Of a stretch of 64,000 nt of DNA, positions 28,800-41,149 are shown piece by piece. The position numbers were made by a program, and so were the translations under genes. Below the pieces are notes generated by a model. It searched no databases. It worked only from the letters and a program-made list of their open reading frames with translations, and was not told the DNA's origin. The DNA is taken from NCBI GenBank assembly GCA_019055375.1, contig JAHQIW010000662.1, positions 515,420 through 579,419 on the forward strand. The letters are read 5' to 3'. Source of the stretch: Parelaphostrongylus tenuis (Eukaryota; Nematoda; Chromadorea; Rhabditida; Metastrongylidae). The stretch's first letter is position 1. The number at the start of each line of letters is the position of its first letter.

Positions 28800-30890
28800 C
28801 GATTCATGAACGGGATCATAACCAGTGCACTACACGTTTGCTCGACAATTAATGAAATCAGTGCATCTTCAAAATATTCAGACTTAACGGAAGTCGTCTG
28901 AAAACGTTACTCTAGGAAAGTGAACAAAGTACTCAATGAGTCGAAGGTAATTTTCTTGAGATTTGGAAGCCTCGAAGAAAATTTTTTGAGTGAGCAGTAA
29001 AATCTGGAACACTTTTTCGTCTGTAGAGCATGGCTACAATGTATATTTAGTGAAGTTTGAACTTACTCATTAATAGACGTATCCTAACGTTCAGTGTCAC
29101 AACACATAATGTTTAATGTGCATTGACTAAATGCATTCGTTGCAAAAGAAGTAGCCACTTTCATGGTAGATTTCACACTTTTCAAATTTCATCATCAAAT
29201 CATATCATTGTGGGCTTCATTATCAATTGAAAGTAATCCGATAGAATGAAGAGATCCTTGCTAATCAAATACAACTTGCTCGCTTTGACTAAGATAAAAA
29301 TTCTGGTTTTAAGAGCCAACAAGACAAGCTTTCACCTTCATTTTCCCGTCTGATCTCGTGCTTTGAAAACGAAAGCAATTATTAAGGCGAGTCATCGATT
29401 ATCGGATAGATTTAAGCGTTCCACTGCAATAGCTGCTCTTATCAGCTGTGAAGTTTATGCTCTAGATGTATATGAATCGCGATTTCTTAAGCTCACTGAA
29501 AATCTTGATGTAATGGAGTTCAAAACTGAAACACCACCTCATCAATCTCCAAATATGATTGCGATAATATGAGAGTCTTTGAAGACTTCATTTTTCTTAA
29601 GACTCGACCTCTAGTGATCCAAGATTTATTTCGTGTTGAAGTGTGTTGGGTAACTCTAAGTTGGTAGAAAACTGCTGGAAGACAAAACCCATCGGATTTA
29701 GTAGTATGGCTTACTTGTTAAAATTTGAAAAGAGGAATCAAACAAAAATTGTGCTTGAAACAGGAAGACTAGGTAACAAGTAGATAGTGGAACTTTGACA
29801 ACTGAGCTGGGCGAGTCAAGAATGCTTGCGCAAGAAAGTAGTTGAAAAACGTCAAATGAACGACAGGTAGTTCAGTAAGGATGGCATGAGTGTCCGTCTC
29901 TTTGAAAGTACTGAAGAGCTGGATGGCGTGGTGGTACTATTATGGTCAATTGTTTGCTATCTGTCGGGTGTCGTTGAGGGTTCATCGTGAGCAGACGCTC
30001 GCACCCTCATCAAATAAAACCCTGGGGTCATAGGCTGATCATGTGCGAATTGCATCTACTCACGAAGTGCTCAAAACATTGGTGAGACATCGTTTACACA
30101 AAAACAAATAAAAAGATGATATCTGCGATCAGTCAGAAAGACTGAATTGGAATTGTAAATGTACACACGCTGAACTTCTACCTTCGCTTCGTTAGTTCAG
30201 TACCACAAAGTTTCCTCTCTCTCCTACTTTTCGTTCTAAAATCATTTTTTCCTTTTATGAGAACTAGAATTTCTCATAATCCATAGAACTATTAGGAAAC
30301 AGTAGTGAGGAACTAAATGAAAATTTATTCAGCGGTCTACCAAAAACAAAAAGAATCTTTGCTTCTCCACTCTAATGAAAGGGTAGAAGATAAGTCGCTT
30401 GGCGCCGATGCGCCACTCAGTTGATCACTGTTAGAGATGGTTGCGTATCCGGCGTACGCAGTGAGCCACGATCGCCTACCGAGCACTTTAGCAACTCGGT
30501 GACCACGATTAAATTCCTGCTCCGTCTGTTCCATAACGACAGCCGAGCTACATGAAGCTGGTCTGCCTTTGTACAACCAACATGATTCCCTTCACTCATT
30601 CGTTTCTGTTAGACAACGAAGATAGGAGCTGTGTATAAGCATATGTGGATGGAATATATGTGGAACGTCAGCCCCTTGTTCGTCTAGGATAAAACTACAA
30701 GGATAACTTTAGTGATACTATTCAGGATGAACAAAAGAAAAAGACTCTATCGGAACAGATGCTTAGTAAGTGCAAAGACATGTTGGTACGCACATAAAAA
30801 TACTTCCGCATTACTACCTTTCAAAAATACTGAATGTATGTGCAGTTAGCACGAGTTAAGGTTTCGACTAAGCCTCGACGCAAAGATATG
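28800..30890. other. Duplicated sequence without a recognised gene
   Basis: Matches copy B at about 51230-53385. No convincing gene. The stretch around 29870-30110 (GGCGTGGTGGTACTATTATG and onward) is better conserved between copies than its surroundings, which may be chance or an unrecognised function. Confidence 0.5.
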
Positions 30891-30898
30891 GATTTCAA

Positions 30899-31178
30899 TA
30901 GGATGAAGCTCTCGGTGTTGAGCAATCCCTGAGGGATACGCCATGAGCTCGTCTGTAATTTGCGACTTCGCTTGAAGTCATTGAACGCATATCTGGCTTT
31001 CAAAATGTCTCACGGAGGCCACCACTGTATCGAATCAGTGCTGCTTATTCTGCCAGACAAGTCTAAGGCCAGTTTACCGACCCCGGAGAGATGGAGCTCG
31101 GTGAGACATGGACGTGGAATCAAACCATCGACCCGTGTGCGACACAGAGCAGCTCTAACCACTGCGCCACATGCGGTC
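30899..31178 (-). mobile_element. tRNA-derived SINE (shared by both duplication copies)
   Basis: Minus-strand copy. The head reads ATGTGGCGCAGTGGTTAG (A box TGGCGCAGTGG) and the body includes the CCGGGGTCGGTAAACTGG and AGACTTGTCTGGCAG tracts. The same insertion is at 53389-53663, so it predates the duplication. Confidence 0.8.
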
Positions 31179-32138
31179 ATGAATTCGGTCCATATCTATC
31201 ATGTGCTGAAGCACAATGGATATTGAGAGCACGTAAAAAATCAGACTTACCCAGGCAGAGCTGCCAAAATTAATAAGATTAGTTAGGGCTATAAAAGAAA
31301 CGTACGTGGCTTCTTGCTTACTGCCTGATCTTCTTCATGGCACGGTACGATGCGAGCTATATCCATAACAATTCGGAGACACAACTAAAGCCAAAAAGCC
31401 GAGGTGGCATCAGACCTTTAATCAACTCCTGCGTAAGCCCACGTGTCACGTACAGCACTGTCTTTATCTCAGCCATGCTTCAACCTCAGCGGCAGCAATC
31501 AGCCGTTTACTGAAACGATTTGGAAAGTCAAATTCGGTATAGAGATTACAAAGGGATGGTCAAGGTAACACAAGAACTCGCTAAACAGTGATGTGTGGAC
31601 TAAACTGGACAGAACCACTCAAATTCTCGCACACTTCATAGTGCTTCTGCAATGGCTGCAAAAACTCATTCAGCACTTGCATGACTGGCACCATTGAAAA
31701 GTGGTTTCGTTGTCGTATCTATCTAAACGGGCGTTCCATGCAACATTCTCACATATTAAAACATGAATTCAATGATTTCTCCGGCAAAAATTTTCCGTTT
31801 GTTTCCAAAATAGCGCATAAACAATATACTTCAAATTGTAAAAATCATTTAACAATTTTATGAAATCAATAGCAACTGTTCAGTGATCGTATCCTTTACA
31901 TTGTAGGATCCAATCCTGCGTGTCCTGTGTCCTCTTCGATTTCACATTCACAGGAATTGTTTTTAGATGATACTTCGAATCTATATTGATGAATGTCTGC
32001 TTTGAATCAATCCTTGCACTCTCTAGAATACTCATTAATCAATAGTTGCTTAGAAATATTATGCTCGTAATTTTCATAAATACGAATGGAAAAATCAGAA
32101 GTGAAAGCGCGAATGACTAAATCGAGAAATATAAAAAT

Positions 32139-32178
32139 GACAATATATATATATATATATATATACATATATACATTT
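32139..32178. repeat. (TA)n microsatellite
   Basis: Pure TA run followed by ACATATATACAT. The matching position in copy B is where the SINE-RTE-SINE block is found. Confidence 0.85.
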
Positions 32179-32804
32179 GTGACTATTTGATATTTTTGAA
32201 ATAGTGTTATCTAACCAACTGTTTAGAATAACACCACGAGATATTTAGGAGCTTGAAAAAAATGTCAACAGTTACAAAATACATGCACACGTTTTAAAAC
32301 ACAATAACTTCGCCTAATACTGCGTACAGGATTTCATTCCGTACTTGAAAACATCTTTATTCTGCCTTCTACTATTCCTCTTAATCGAAACGCTCTACTT
32401 CTTTAAGCTACTTTTGCTTGTGTTATCTCAGAACTCCTCACTTTTTGATTTTACTTTTCTAAACAAAAAACTCTAACTTACTCAGAAATCCAAGCCAAAC
32501 TATATTATGCATTTCGCTGTTGAAACTTCAAACCTCAATCATCTTTCTGAATGTGTAGGCTTCACAGATTCTACTGAAAAAAGCGTTTCAAACGCCATTT
32601 TATTTTCAACAGAATTTCACTTCAACAAATTCTAATTAGTGACAATCACAAACATTGCCTCAATAAGCAAACAAGACGTTGAAAAATATAAATTCCTTAA
32701 CACCTTCTGCACGACGAAGCTAGATATTCATACAGTGTACAAAACTGAATTTTATCCTAATGATCCATCTCACGACTGTTTTTTAACCTCGCTATAAACA
32801 TTCA

Positions 32805-33222
32805 ATGTAATTTGTTAGAATGTTCAAAGAGTTTATCGAGGTTGTACGTCAGAGCCATACAAGTATTTCGGAGGTGTCGCCCTCCTCATCTGTGGCCTAC
32901 GCCGCACACAGCCTTACTTAGTAGCAGGGAGGGAGACGTATGTTGTGGTGAAAGCACAACGTACAATGACATTGTGTTATCATCACTCTTCAGTCGATGT
33001 ATTGCGGGTAGTAGATAGAAATTGATCCATCTCATTGATTATTTTTCTAACACAATGTCATTGTGCGTTTTGTAATCACCAAATACATACGTCTCCCATC
33101 CTGCTACGAAGTAGGGCTCTGTGGGACGTGGGCCTTCGATGAAGAGGGCGACACCTCCGAAACACGTGTATAACTCTGACGTATCTACCTCGGTGAGGCT
33201 TCAAACATTCTTACAAATTCTC
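32805..33222. mobile_element. Fold-back MITE, present only in copy A
   Basis: Arms of about 180 bp: the left contains GGAGGTGTCGCCCTCCTC and ACAATGACATTGTGTTA; the right contains TAACACAATGTCATTGTG and GAGGGCGACACCTCC. No open frame. It is part of the roughly 1.5-kb block that copy B lacks. Confidence 0.75.
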
Positions 33223-33804
33223 ATATTGATTTATTCGACTCTGCCTAACACGTTGGCCACCCGCGGTATTTGAAGGTCCTTTCACTTGGGACTACAAATA
33301 GTTTCAGGCGCTACGGACGTATGATTTTCCCGAAAATAGAAAGAGTTCGAGGTAATCAGAAGACCTGACAAGTCCAGCTTGATAGGATATCTTCTAAGGG
33401 TTAGAATGGCATGTATGCCACTGTCTGGAAGATGCTAATATGATCAATCATTTAATTACATTCCTGTCAGCTATCGATACCGCTTCGCAACTTCTTCGTT
33501 CGTTACCTCACACCCATCATCCACAATGTTCTTCCAACTTTTGCGTGCGGGCTTAACTGCTGCTTTAGGAATTTTTTCTTCAACATGATGCAGTGGATGC
33601 AATTCGAGTTAATTCACTTGGAGCTCTGAGATGGTTGCACTCAGCGTTTTTGCTTTCCTTGCAGCGTGGACTTTTCTTAGACACCTGTGCTACCAACTCC
33701 CTGACCGCGAACAGATGAGAGACTCTGTAAGCCTGATGCGCGGTCAAACCGGCACTATGCTCATCATGGTTGGCATCATTGCCACTGTTCTACCCTCCCA
33801 ATAT

Positions 33805-33890
33805 TTTGATATACATATATATGCATATATGCATATATATATGTACGTATACATGCATGCATATACATATATAAATGCTCATGTACAAGA
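33805..33890. repeat. AT-rich ATGCATATAT microsatellite
   Basis: Imperfect TATATGCATATATGCATATA array. The counterpart in copy B is at about 57295-57380. Confidence 0.75.
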
Positions 33891-33899
33891 TTAATATAT

Positions 33900-35100
33900 G
33901 AACATAGTTCCCTTCGTTTCGATTGTTAACTAAAAACCTCGTTTTCTAAACTTCTAAACATTCAGAAAGGCTGATTCAGCTGTTGTCGAGGTTTTGTTAT
34001 GCCAGTAGTATACGTACGTTTCGGTGATCTCGGTTGCCTTGTCACTATCCCATGCTCCACTAGCCAATCTACTATAGTAGGGAAGGGGAAGAGGCAGATT
34101 GATAAAACTTGGCAAAGTGAACTCATGCCTGAGTTTTTCTTTCCACTTCCTAACTGTAATGCGAAATTGTCGATTGTGAGATGTAAACCAAAGAAGTGCG
34201 AAATGGCAAAGCTTGCTTCGAAGTAATTATTACCATAGTAAGAGAAACATCCATTTAAAATAGTTAACTTTGCTCCGCAAAGGATGATATTTTCGTGTAG
34301 ACTATAGACAATACTTTATATCATTCAGAAAAAAAATCAAAACCTTTGAAGCCTCATTCATTCCTGGCGATTTAGCCGTATCTATCACTTCTTAAATCTA
34401 CACTAAAGCCTGATTATCGCAGCTAATTAAACACAGAAAGAACCATCTCTGAATGAAAGTGGAAAGGTCAGAAGCAGTCAAGGTTTAACAAATGGAAGTT
34501 ATTCTGGAGAAAGCTTTCGGCGAGCGATTTCGATTATCGATTCTCATCAGTTATGCCACCGCAGAATGTCAGAACAGTAAAAGTGCTTTCAACTCATGCC
34601 ACTCCTTTATATTGTACCTACGAGTTTTCCCAGACAAGTACTAAGCTAATTTGATTGATACTTGGTGGATGAGACTGATTGCATATTTGTCGTGTACAAT
34701 AAACTGCGAATGCCTAACTTTACAGCGAGCCAGTATTTTTATTTCTCCAAAATTTAATATTCACCAGATGCCTTCCGGGAGGCCCGGGGCGTACCTGGCT
34801 CCGTTCCTTCTAATTACGTCTGTTCTTTGTGTTTTTGCTGTAATATGCTTGAATCTTTGGCATACCAAATCACACTATATCTCATGTAGTCATACCGTAA
34901 CATAAGCGATCAATCTGTATAATCTGTTCATCACCATTTATTCAACAATCTGCAATTCATAACAATAGCCAAACCAACATTCTTCGTCTTATGACAACAT
35001 ATTATATTTACGTATAACATAGGAAAGCAAAAACAATACTACATTTCAAATTATACGACAATACAATCAATGCAATACAAATACAATGAATATTTATGAA
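33900..35100. other. Duplicated non-coding sequence
   Basis: Matches 57390-58530. Nothing beyond short open frames was recognised. Between about 34910 and 35630 the two copies are almost identical, more so than on either side. Confidence 0.5.
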
Positions 35101-35109
35101 ATATTCGTT

Positions 35110-36545
35110 TCTTCATTACAAACACCAACTACTAACATCGCTGGGGTTATAGAAATGTGCGGGATCATAACACTTTGAGCAGAAATGCGTTTTACATTTG
35201 ATACATCATAAATGGAGCCTCTTTCAGCCGACATCTTTTACAGTACTCACATCGGCGACGGTGTCCGCGTGAAACCTATTCGAGAATGCTGTTGGTCGTC
35301 GTTGAAACGAATCGTTTCCCAGATAACTGACATAGACTACCTCCTTAAACTCATTGAATGTGATTCGTTCTTTGTTGGCGCAATACTTTCCATAGGCGCT
35401 CAGCAGCAGTATGTTATAGACGAAATCAAAGAGGATACGCACGTACCTGAAGTAAGGAGTTACAGATTCTGAAGCTAAGAAGTAGCAAAATGCACGTACC
35501 ATTTTTTAGTTCTTCTTAAGAATGAAGAGTAAGCAGCTTTATGGTCCGTGAGGTCCACAAACCATTTATTCTTGCTGTAGTTTTCAACAACTCTAAACTT
35601 CTTGGTGTTTGAAGTTACGTCGGAGCCGTATGCTATCGAAAGCATCTGCACTTCTCTCTTGTCAAACTATGTCTAGCAGGCCTTCCATCGATTTCATCAC
35701 CACACGTTCCGATAAAGTCTCGTCGTATTTGAGAGTTGTGTCCGCACTTGTGTAGACGCTGTATTATACGTGTATCTTCTTTCACCAAGGACTTTGAAAA
35801 CCTTTGAACCGAATCTCTTCCTTCTGCAAAGCGTACTAGCGGAGTTTGGTTCTTCCTATGAATGGTGCCATCAACGAGTCGATGCGTACATCCATTCCCG
35901 GCCTGCACACAGCTTTACAGTTGGTATTCACTACTTCCATCAGTTGTCTTATATTATACAGCTTATCCTATTTGTTACCTTCTTCCTTGTCGCCTGCATA
36001 TAAATTGATCATGATCTCACAGTATCGATGTCTTGTCATGACATGTGGCGCCACTGAAACTTCGGAGAGCCGGACGACCGCTCCACTGATCGTTCACTTG
36101 TGGCATTCAGATGGCAGACATTTTCAGACACAAGGCAATAATTGTCCTCATTTCTTCGACCGTCGCCTCAATCCAATCTTTGGTTTTTTGGCGGCCGAAA
36201 ACATTTGTCTGCTCCACAAACAGATCCCAAATGTCGTTCATGAAGACTTCAAAGAAGACCACTGGATTTCGGCAGTTGCGGAATGCGTTATTATGCATGT
36301 CAACTCGACTGTCATTGAAGAATTTGGGACTAGGTGTTACCACTCTACTCGATCAGTCACACATTGCTCCGGTGTTGGCCGATATGTATGGTGCACCATC
36401 GTCTAATTTCTAAGAGCTGCTAGCTGTGGCATCCAGCTTCATGTGCTCGTTGTCATCAGACTCCTCAGAATGGACTTCATCGTCGATCTGTAACTGCAGA
36501 GGCATGTCTTGCACTTCGTCGATTTCAGGGCGCAAGTATTTATTG
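35110..36545 (-). pseudogene. piggyBac-family transposase relic, copy A
   Basis: Read on the minus strand from high to low coordinates. An acidic N-terminus is followed by FFEVFMNDIWDLFVEQTNVF and WIEATVEEMRTIIALCLKM, the start of the piggyBac transposase domain. The C-terminal part reads YVRILFDFVYNILLLSAYGK and then a CxxC-rich tail (KCKTHFCSKCYDPAHFYNP), as in piggyBac proteins. Stops and frameshifts break it, and about 195 bp kept in copy B (59090-59290) is deleted here. Inactive; no terminal repeats recognised. Confidence 0.75.
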
Positions 36546-37151
36546 CATCAAAGCTTTCAGTTCACCATCGCCACAGTTAAAAGGATGTCAGCAAGTTCCT
36601 ACAATTTTGAAGCCAAATTTCAAATCACTATTCGAATAACTTAGATTTGTGCATTTGCTAGCACTTTGATACCCCAACATTTCGTGTTTCGAGCCGTTTG
36701 CGCTTCTCACCTTCGTGTTTTTCATAGAAGTATCGTCATCAAAGTTAGTTTTGATATTGAAAGTCTGGACCTAAAATTTGATAAGAACACAATAAAATAT
36801 ATTTTTCTGTTAGAGCTACAATCGGCATTCCTCGAGACTCATCATGTATTAACTGCTCTTTTTCACTATTGTGAGAATTTCAAACTTTTTTCAAAATTCT
36901 TTTTTCAAAAATTTCAGGGCTTTTCAAAGATTTCGAAGAATTTAAATGACTATCCATTGACATATAGTCATATCGCTCTTGAAACACAGTTGCTGCTATA
37001 ATGTATATGAAAAAACGGGAAGCTATAAATCCCTCGCTAGCTTCTACTGTCGGATAGCATTCTGATAGATTGTGCAGCGTTTTTTGTTCAAGCACTGCCG
37101 ATCAAATCAGCGTTACTTCATAGACTTTCGCTACAACTAAATACAGCTTAC

Positions 37152-37872
37152 CTCAACATAGTCGACAGCTGCCTTAAATCCTACATGGTTTTGTTGACGA
37201 CACAATGTAGTAGAGTTTAAAAAGCTAGGGTAACTCCCATCCAGTTCAAAATTCTTGAAACGCATCGTCCGTCACCCTATTCTTCTTTCGACGACTCATT
37301 GATTGAGGATTGAGTAGGGAGACTGGTCGTAAGTTCCAGATCACTTCAGGCTCTAGTTCCGCTCGTATTTCAGCACTCTTATTGAGATTATTCATTTCAA
37401 TTTGAATTATAGCATATGTTAAAATAGATTGAAAAAAAAACAAATTTGTGCCGTTCGTTTCGTTTTTAGTGTCCACCTCATACTTAATTTCAAAATTTTG
37501 TGACACTGTTAAAATGAGTTGCTTCTCAGTTGCAACTTCCGTAAACTCAAGGATTTTTTGGTTTTCTTTTTTATGTTGAATTCTTTTGCAGATAACCTCT
37601 TCGTGAATCAACACATGTTGGTAATGATAGCTAGCACACGATTGTCCCGTTGAAGGTTAATGATGTTCATACCATAAAGAGATATGCCACCAGTCGCTTT
37701 TGCTGCTAATCAATGTTCACAAAAACATCAATGATGAACACCCAATTCGAGTTTTTAACTGTTCCAGTATGCCGGTGCTCATGGCCACTACATTAAGTTT
37801 AAGCTGAGTTCCATAGTAATTATACCACTTCATTGTGGATGGGACGCATAGTTGATCATCGAACTGCGACAT
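37152..37872 (-). pseudogene. Hypothetical minus-strand locus, copy A (1-nt frameshift)
   Basis: ATG at 37872-37870 opens MSQFDDQLCVPSTMKWYNYY and continues in frame to a possible donor near 37741. A second coding-like block (37246-37702) contains EEVICKRIQHKKENQK and LEFTEVATEKQLILTVSQN. A third (37152-37253) encodes FELDGSYPSFLNSTTLC and AAVDYVE before a GTAAGC donor. Blocks two and three overlap in different frames, so the exon structure is unresolved. Relative to copy B one T is missing near 37656, shifting the frame. I do not recognise the protein. Confidence 0.45.
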
Positions 37873-38288
37873 AGTTTTACTAGTGTCAGTCAGATATAGA
37901 AAAATCTCATGATTTTTTTCTCACAGGCTTGTTGATTAACAATGCCATGACGAACACAAACAAGCTAAGCCGAAGCTACACTCATAACAAACAATCTAAA
38001 AGTATTCAAATTACTATGTGATTGCAAGGATCGCGTGATACTAACTAGGTACACATGGTAACCACTTTACCGTATACCGACTACAAAGCTGACGCACGGT
38101 GTTGTTTACCGGGAAAATAGCGTCGTTGACATTAGACTATATTATGTATAAAAGTTGTGGAAGTGATGTTTACCACATGGTCACTGACTGTTTCTGCCGC
38201 CTAACCTTTTGTGTAACTCGTTGCTCTTATTCGTCATTCCTTCCACCACAAGTGGAGCATTTGTGACGACTCTTTTTTAGTTGCTGCT

Positions 38289-41146
38289 ATGGACCTTCAC
38301 CTTATTGGAATTGAATATCAGGTGTATTACACAGTAATTCCGACAATGTGCATTATTGGAAACATGTTTATCGTCTATGTCACTTTACGCGCAAAGTGAG
38401 CAATTTTTTGATTCAAATTTTCAAAACAGCTTCCATATAGGAGCGTACGCGGCGCAGTGGTTAAAGATGTTCTGCGTCCACACAAAATCGTTAGCTCGAT
38501 CTCGCGATCATGGCTCACCAAGCCATCCATCCCTCCGGGATTCGATAAATTGGTACCAGACTTGTCTGGAAGGATAAGCAGCACTGATTCGATATAAGAG
38601 TAGGCTACCTCTAGCCATTTTAAAAAATAGATATATATATATTTTTTTTTGAACATCTCAGAAGAAGCTAAAAATGGAGACGAATGCATGACGCATGTCT
38701 CAGGGATTGGACAATGCCAGGAGCTCTATCCTTTATCTTCCACATATCTTTTTACCTGTAAATTACTATCCAAATAGATTTCACACTCTTCACCATCATG
38801 TTCTCCATTGTCTCGGTGTTTCGTTGATTTGTTGAAATATTCAGATGTCTCAGGAGCACCTGCAACATATACATTGCATTAATATCGCTTGGCGAGACAC
38901 TGAAGAGTTTCTCGCACTACTTCATGATCATTACTTATAACATGTAAGTTCAACTCTCCTTTTCAGTGGGTGGTGAAGGTAGACAGGGTTAAATGCCAAC
39001 CACACGATTTTTTTGAAAAACGTTTTGGACTTACTTTCAAGCACATAAACTCTGTCTCCTGACAACAATTATAGGACGCACACTTTTGAATCCAAATATC
39101 AAAACATATGTTGGGCAACAATGACACAATAATTGAATGTTCAGCAGTGAAGATCATCGAATACGTCAAGATATTTGTGTTTACTTGCAATCAATTCCAC
39201 TGTTTGGCTATATCTTCTCGTCAGTGATCCTTTTCACTGTGGCGGTGGATAGATTATTATCATTACAAAAAATCTAGTAAGCTTCTCTTTGATCGGTTTG
39301 GCTTAAAAAGCTTGTCGGTCCACCACTTAATGCAAAAGTAAACAAATATCTTTCAGCCACATCATAAACAAGCAATACAGGAACCTTTACATGGCAGCAG
39401 ACATTCTGTTAGCGTTGCTATACTCTCTAGCCATCACCACCTGGGTATTTGCTAAGCGAACGGAAACAGAGTGCGTTTTATTTTGCCCATTGGAAATACC
39501 TCTGCTACTTATCATTATTAATTTGTTCTTGAGAATTTTCATACCTTGCCTCTAACAAAGAATTGGCAGCAAATAAAAGTAAGAGGTGGCGCTTCCTACT
39601 GTAGCTACAGCCCAATAAATTCAGTACCGATTTGTGTTTCCTGATAGATTTCATTAACGGGTGACGCTGATAGTGGCCATTACGTGGATGATGGATAGGT
39701 AGAACAAGGATCTTCATCGTGTAGTATGAAAAATGTGAGCCTTCGAGATGGGAAATGACAGGTTTGACCTACTCCACATCAGTGTCCATGTTCTGCTTTT
39801 ATCTCAGCATTCTTATAGATCATTTCCATTCGTATTATACCCTCGTGTGCAAAAGAACATATAATTGATAAAAGCTAAAGACAGCAGCATATATGGTCTC
39901 ATGGAAGTCCTAACACTACAAAACCGAACCAGGCTATTCCTTAAAGTTTGTTTTCCGGAAAATGTCCTTGGTGTGAATGATGCAGCATCGGCTACTTGCG
40001 AAACCACATAACGCTTTTGGTGGCTTTGTCAGTACGAAGGTCAAGCGAGATGATAATCACAATCTGCAGCTGGATTGAGCCAATGGGTCCCTTGTTTCCC
40101 ATATTCTGGACTGATTTTTATCTAAAAAATTGAAGAACTATTGGTAGGTGGACACCTGTATTGCACGACATTGCCCGAATGACCTAAAACTTCAAATCAA
40201 CTTATTGAGAGCACACTGACTATTGCTTGGGATCGCCTGCCACATATTAGCTCAGTGTATTGTTCATGCTAACACATTTATATAACCTTGGCTCTCCTCG
40301 GCTACGGGTATGTCAACTCAGATTCATCGGCATAGAAGGCCGAAATGGAAGCGAAAAGTGCAAGAATAGCAACTAGTCACTCGATATTTACAAAAATTAA
40401 TGTTACATAAGTATTATTTTGCACAGGGTAGACCAGGAGAGTTATTCTTTACACTTGATAATTGCTAAAAAGGACCCTTTTCATTAAGGCTCCTTGGCTG
40501 ATACCCTTAAATACGACACTTAAATAGATCGAACGAATTTGGAGCAAACAAGGAGTATTTTCGCATGAAAATAATCTATATGACATGAATGACTGAAAAA
40601 GAGATGGAGAGAATAAAGATGCTTACGATTTTTCTCAGTAAGAATTAAGTTCGAATTTCAGGAAAGTCATATGCATTTTCACAGCCCCGATGACGGGCAT
40701 AGTCCATGTTGTGGTCGTGAATTCCATAATGTTTCTTAACTTCCTGACTATTCTTTGTTATGCTTCATTTATATGTTTCTTGAAAAAAGTCAATATGAGT
40801 GAGTTATCATTATTTGTGATAACCACTTGTCAGTATTCCATGTGGGCGCAAGACTTCCATTGAAACATTCAAAACGTCTTCACAGGCAACACTAGTGCGA
40901 AGCAGATTTATCGCTCGTTGATCCTCATCAGTTTAACCGTGGTGTTTGGTTCGGTGAGCACAAAGTTCATAGCAACAATGGGAATCGTTTTGTATCCTAA
41001 TATTGAGCGATTGCACATCAACTTATTCGCTGGGCTTTTTGTGAATTCCGCATCTGCGACAAATTTCTTCCTTTACTATGCAATTAGGTGAGTGGATCTA
41101 ATATCTCAGTTAACTCCACAAATACTTTTTCAGGTTAATCCTGTAA
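38289..41146 (+). CDS. srsx-type nematode chemoreceptor (7TM GPCR), copy A
   Basis: Seven exons in consistent phase: 38289-38395, 38845-38943, 39145-39276, 39357-39470, 40662-40798, 40886-41087, 41134-41146, giving 267 residues, close to the family's usual length. TM1 has PTMCIIGNMFIVYVTL; exon 2 reads LRSTCNIYIALISLGE (TM2, typical of srsx); exon 3 has DICVYLQSIPLFGY and VAVDRLLSLQKI (TM3, DR motif); exon 4 holds TM4; exon 5 TM5 (FLNFLTILCYASFIC); exon 6 TM6-7, ending ATNFFLYYAIR. Splice sites are nematode-like;

 the exon 4 donor is GTGCGT where copy B has GTGAGT. Exon 7 adds only LIL before TAA, so the cytoplasmic tail is very short. Known role of the family: sensory G-protein-coupled receptors in chemosensory neurons. 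Ligand unknown. Confidence 0.85.
38441..38735 (+). mobile_element. tRNA-derived SINE in intron 1 of receptor copy A
   Basis: Head GTACGCGGCGCAGTGGTTAA, then GCTCGATCTCGCG (B-box-like), AAATTGGTACCAGACTTGTC, ending GAGCTCTATCCTTTA. Same insertion in copy B at 61969-62255. Confidence 0.8.
40437..40661. other. Distal part of receptor intron 4
   Basis: Non-coding sequence up to the TTTCAG acceptor of exon 5. Begins GGGTAGACCAGGAG; its first 8 bases reappear at the last 8 bases of the window (63993-64000). Confidence 0.5.
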
Positions 41147-41149
41147 CTT

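Larger units (their letters stand above)
28618..40436. repeat. Segmental duplication, copy A
   Basis: Colinear with 51055-63934 in the same orientation. Homology begins abruptly at TCACGAGCGCTG in both copies. It includes shared SINEs, the piggyBac relic, the small minus-strand locus and the 5' half of the receptor gene. Copy A has an extra block at about 32208-33703 and lacks the SINE-RTE-SINE insertion of copy B. Homology probably continues past 40436 (see findings). Confidence 0.9.

Noticed and set aside
32139..33890. CRISPR-like or regulatory array in the TA and ATGCATAT repeats
   Set aside because: Simple-sequence microsatellites in a eukaryotic genome; no spacer structure.
35212..36413. 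Long plus-strand open frames over 35212-36413 and their copies at 58635-60028
   Set aside because: The minus strand carries recognisable piggyBac motifs (VEQTNVF, the C-terminal CxxC tail). The plus-strand frames are antisense shadows.
38441..38735. Plus-strand tRNA gene in receptor intron 1
   Set aside because: The tRNA-like head is fused to a roughly 220-bp body repeated at nine places in the window, so it is a SINE.
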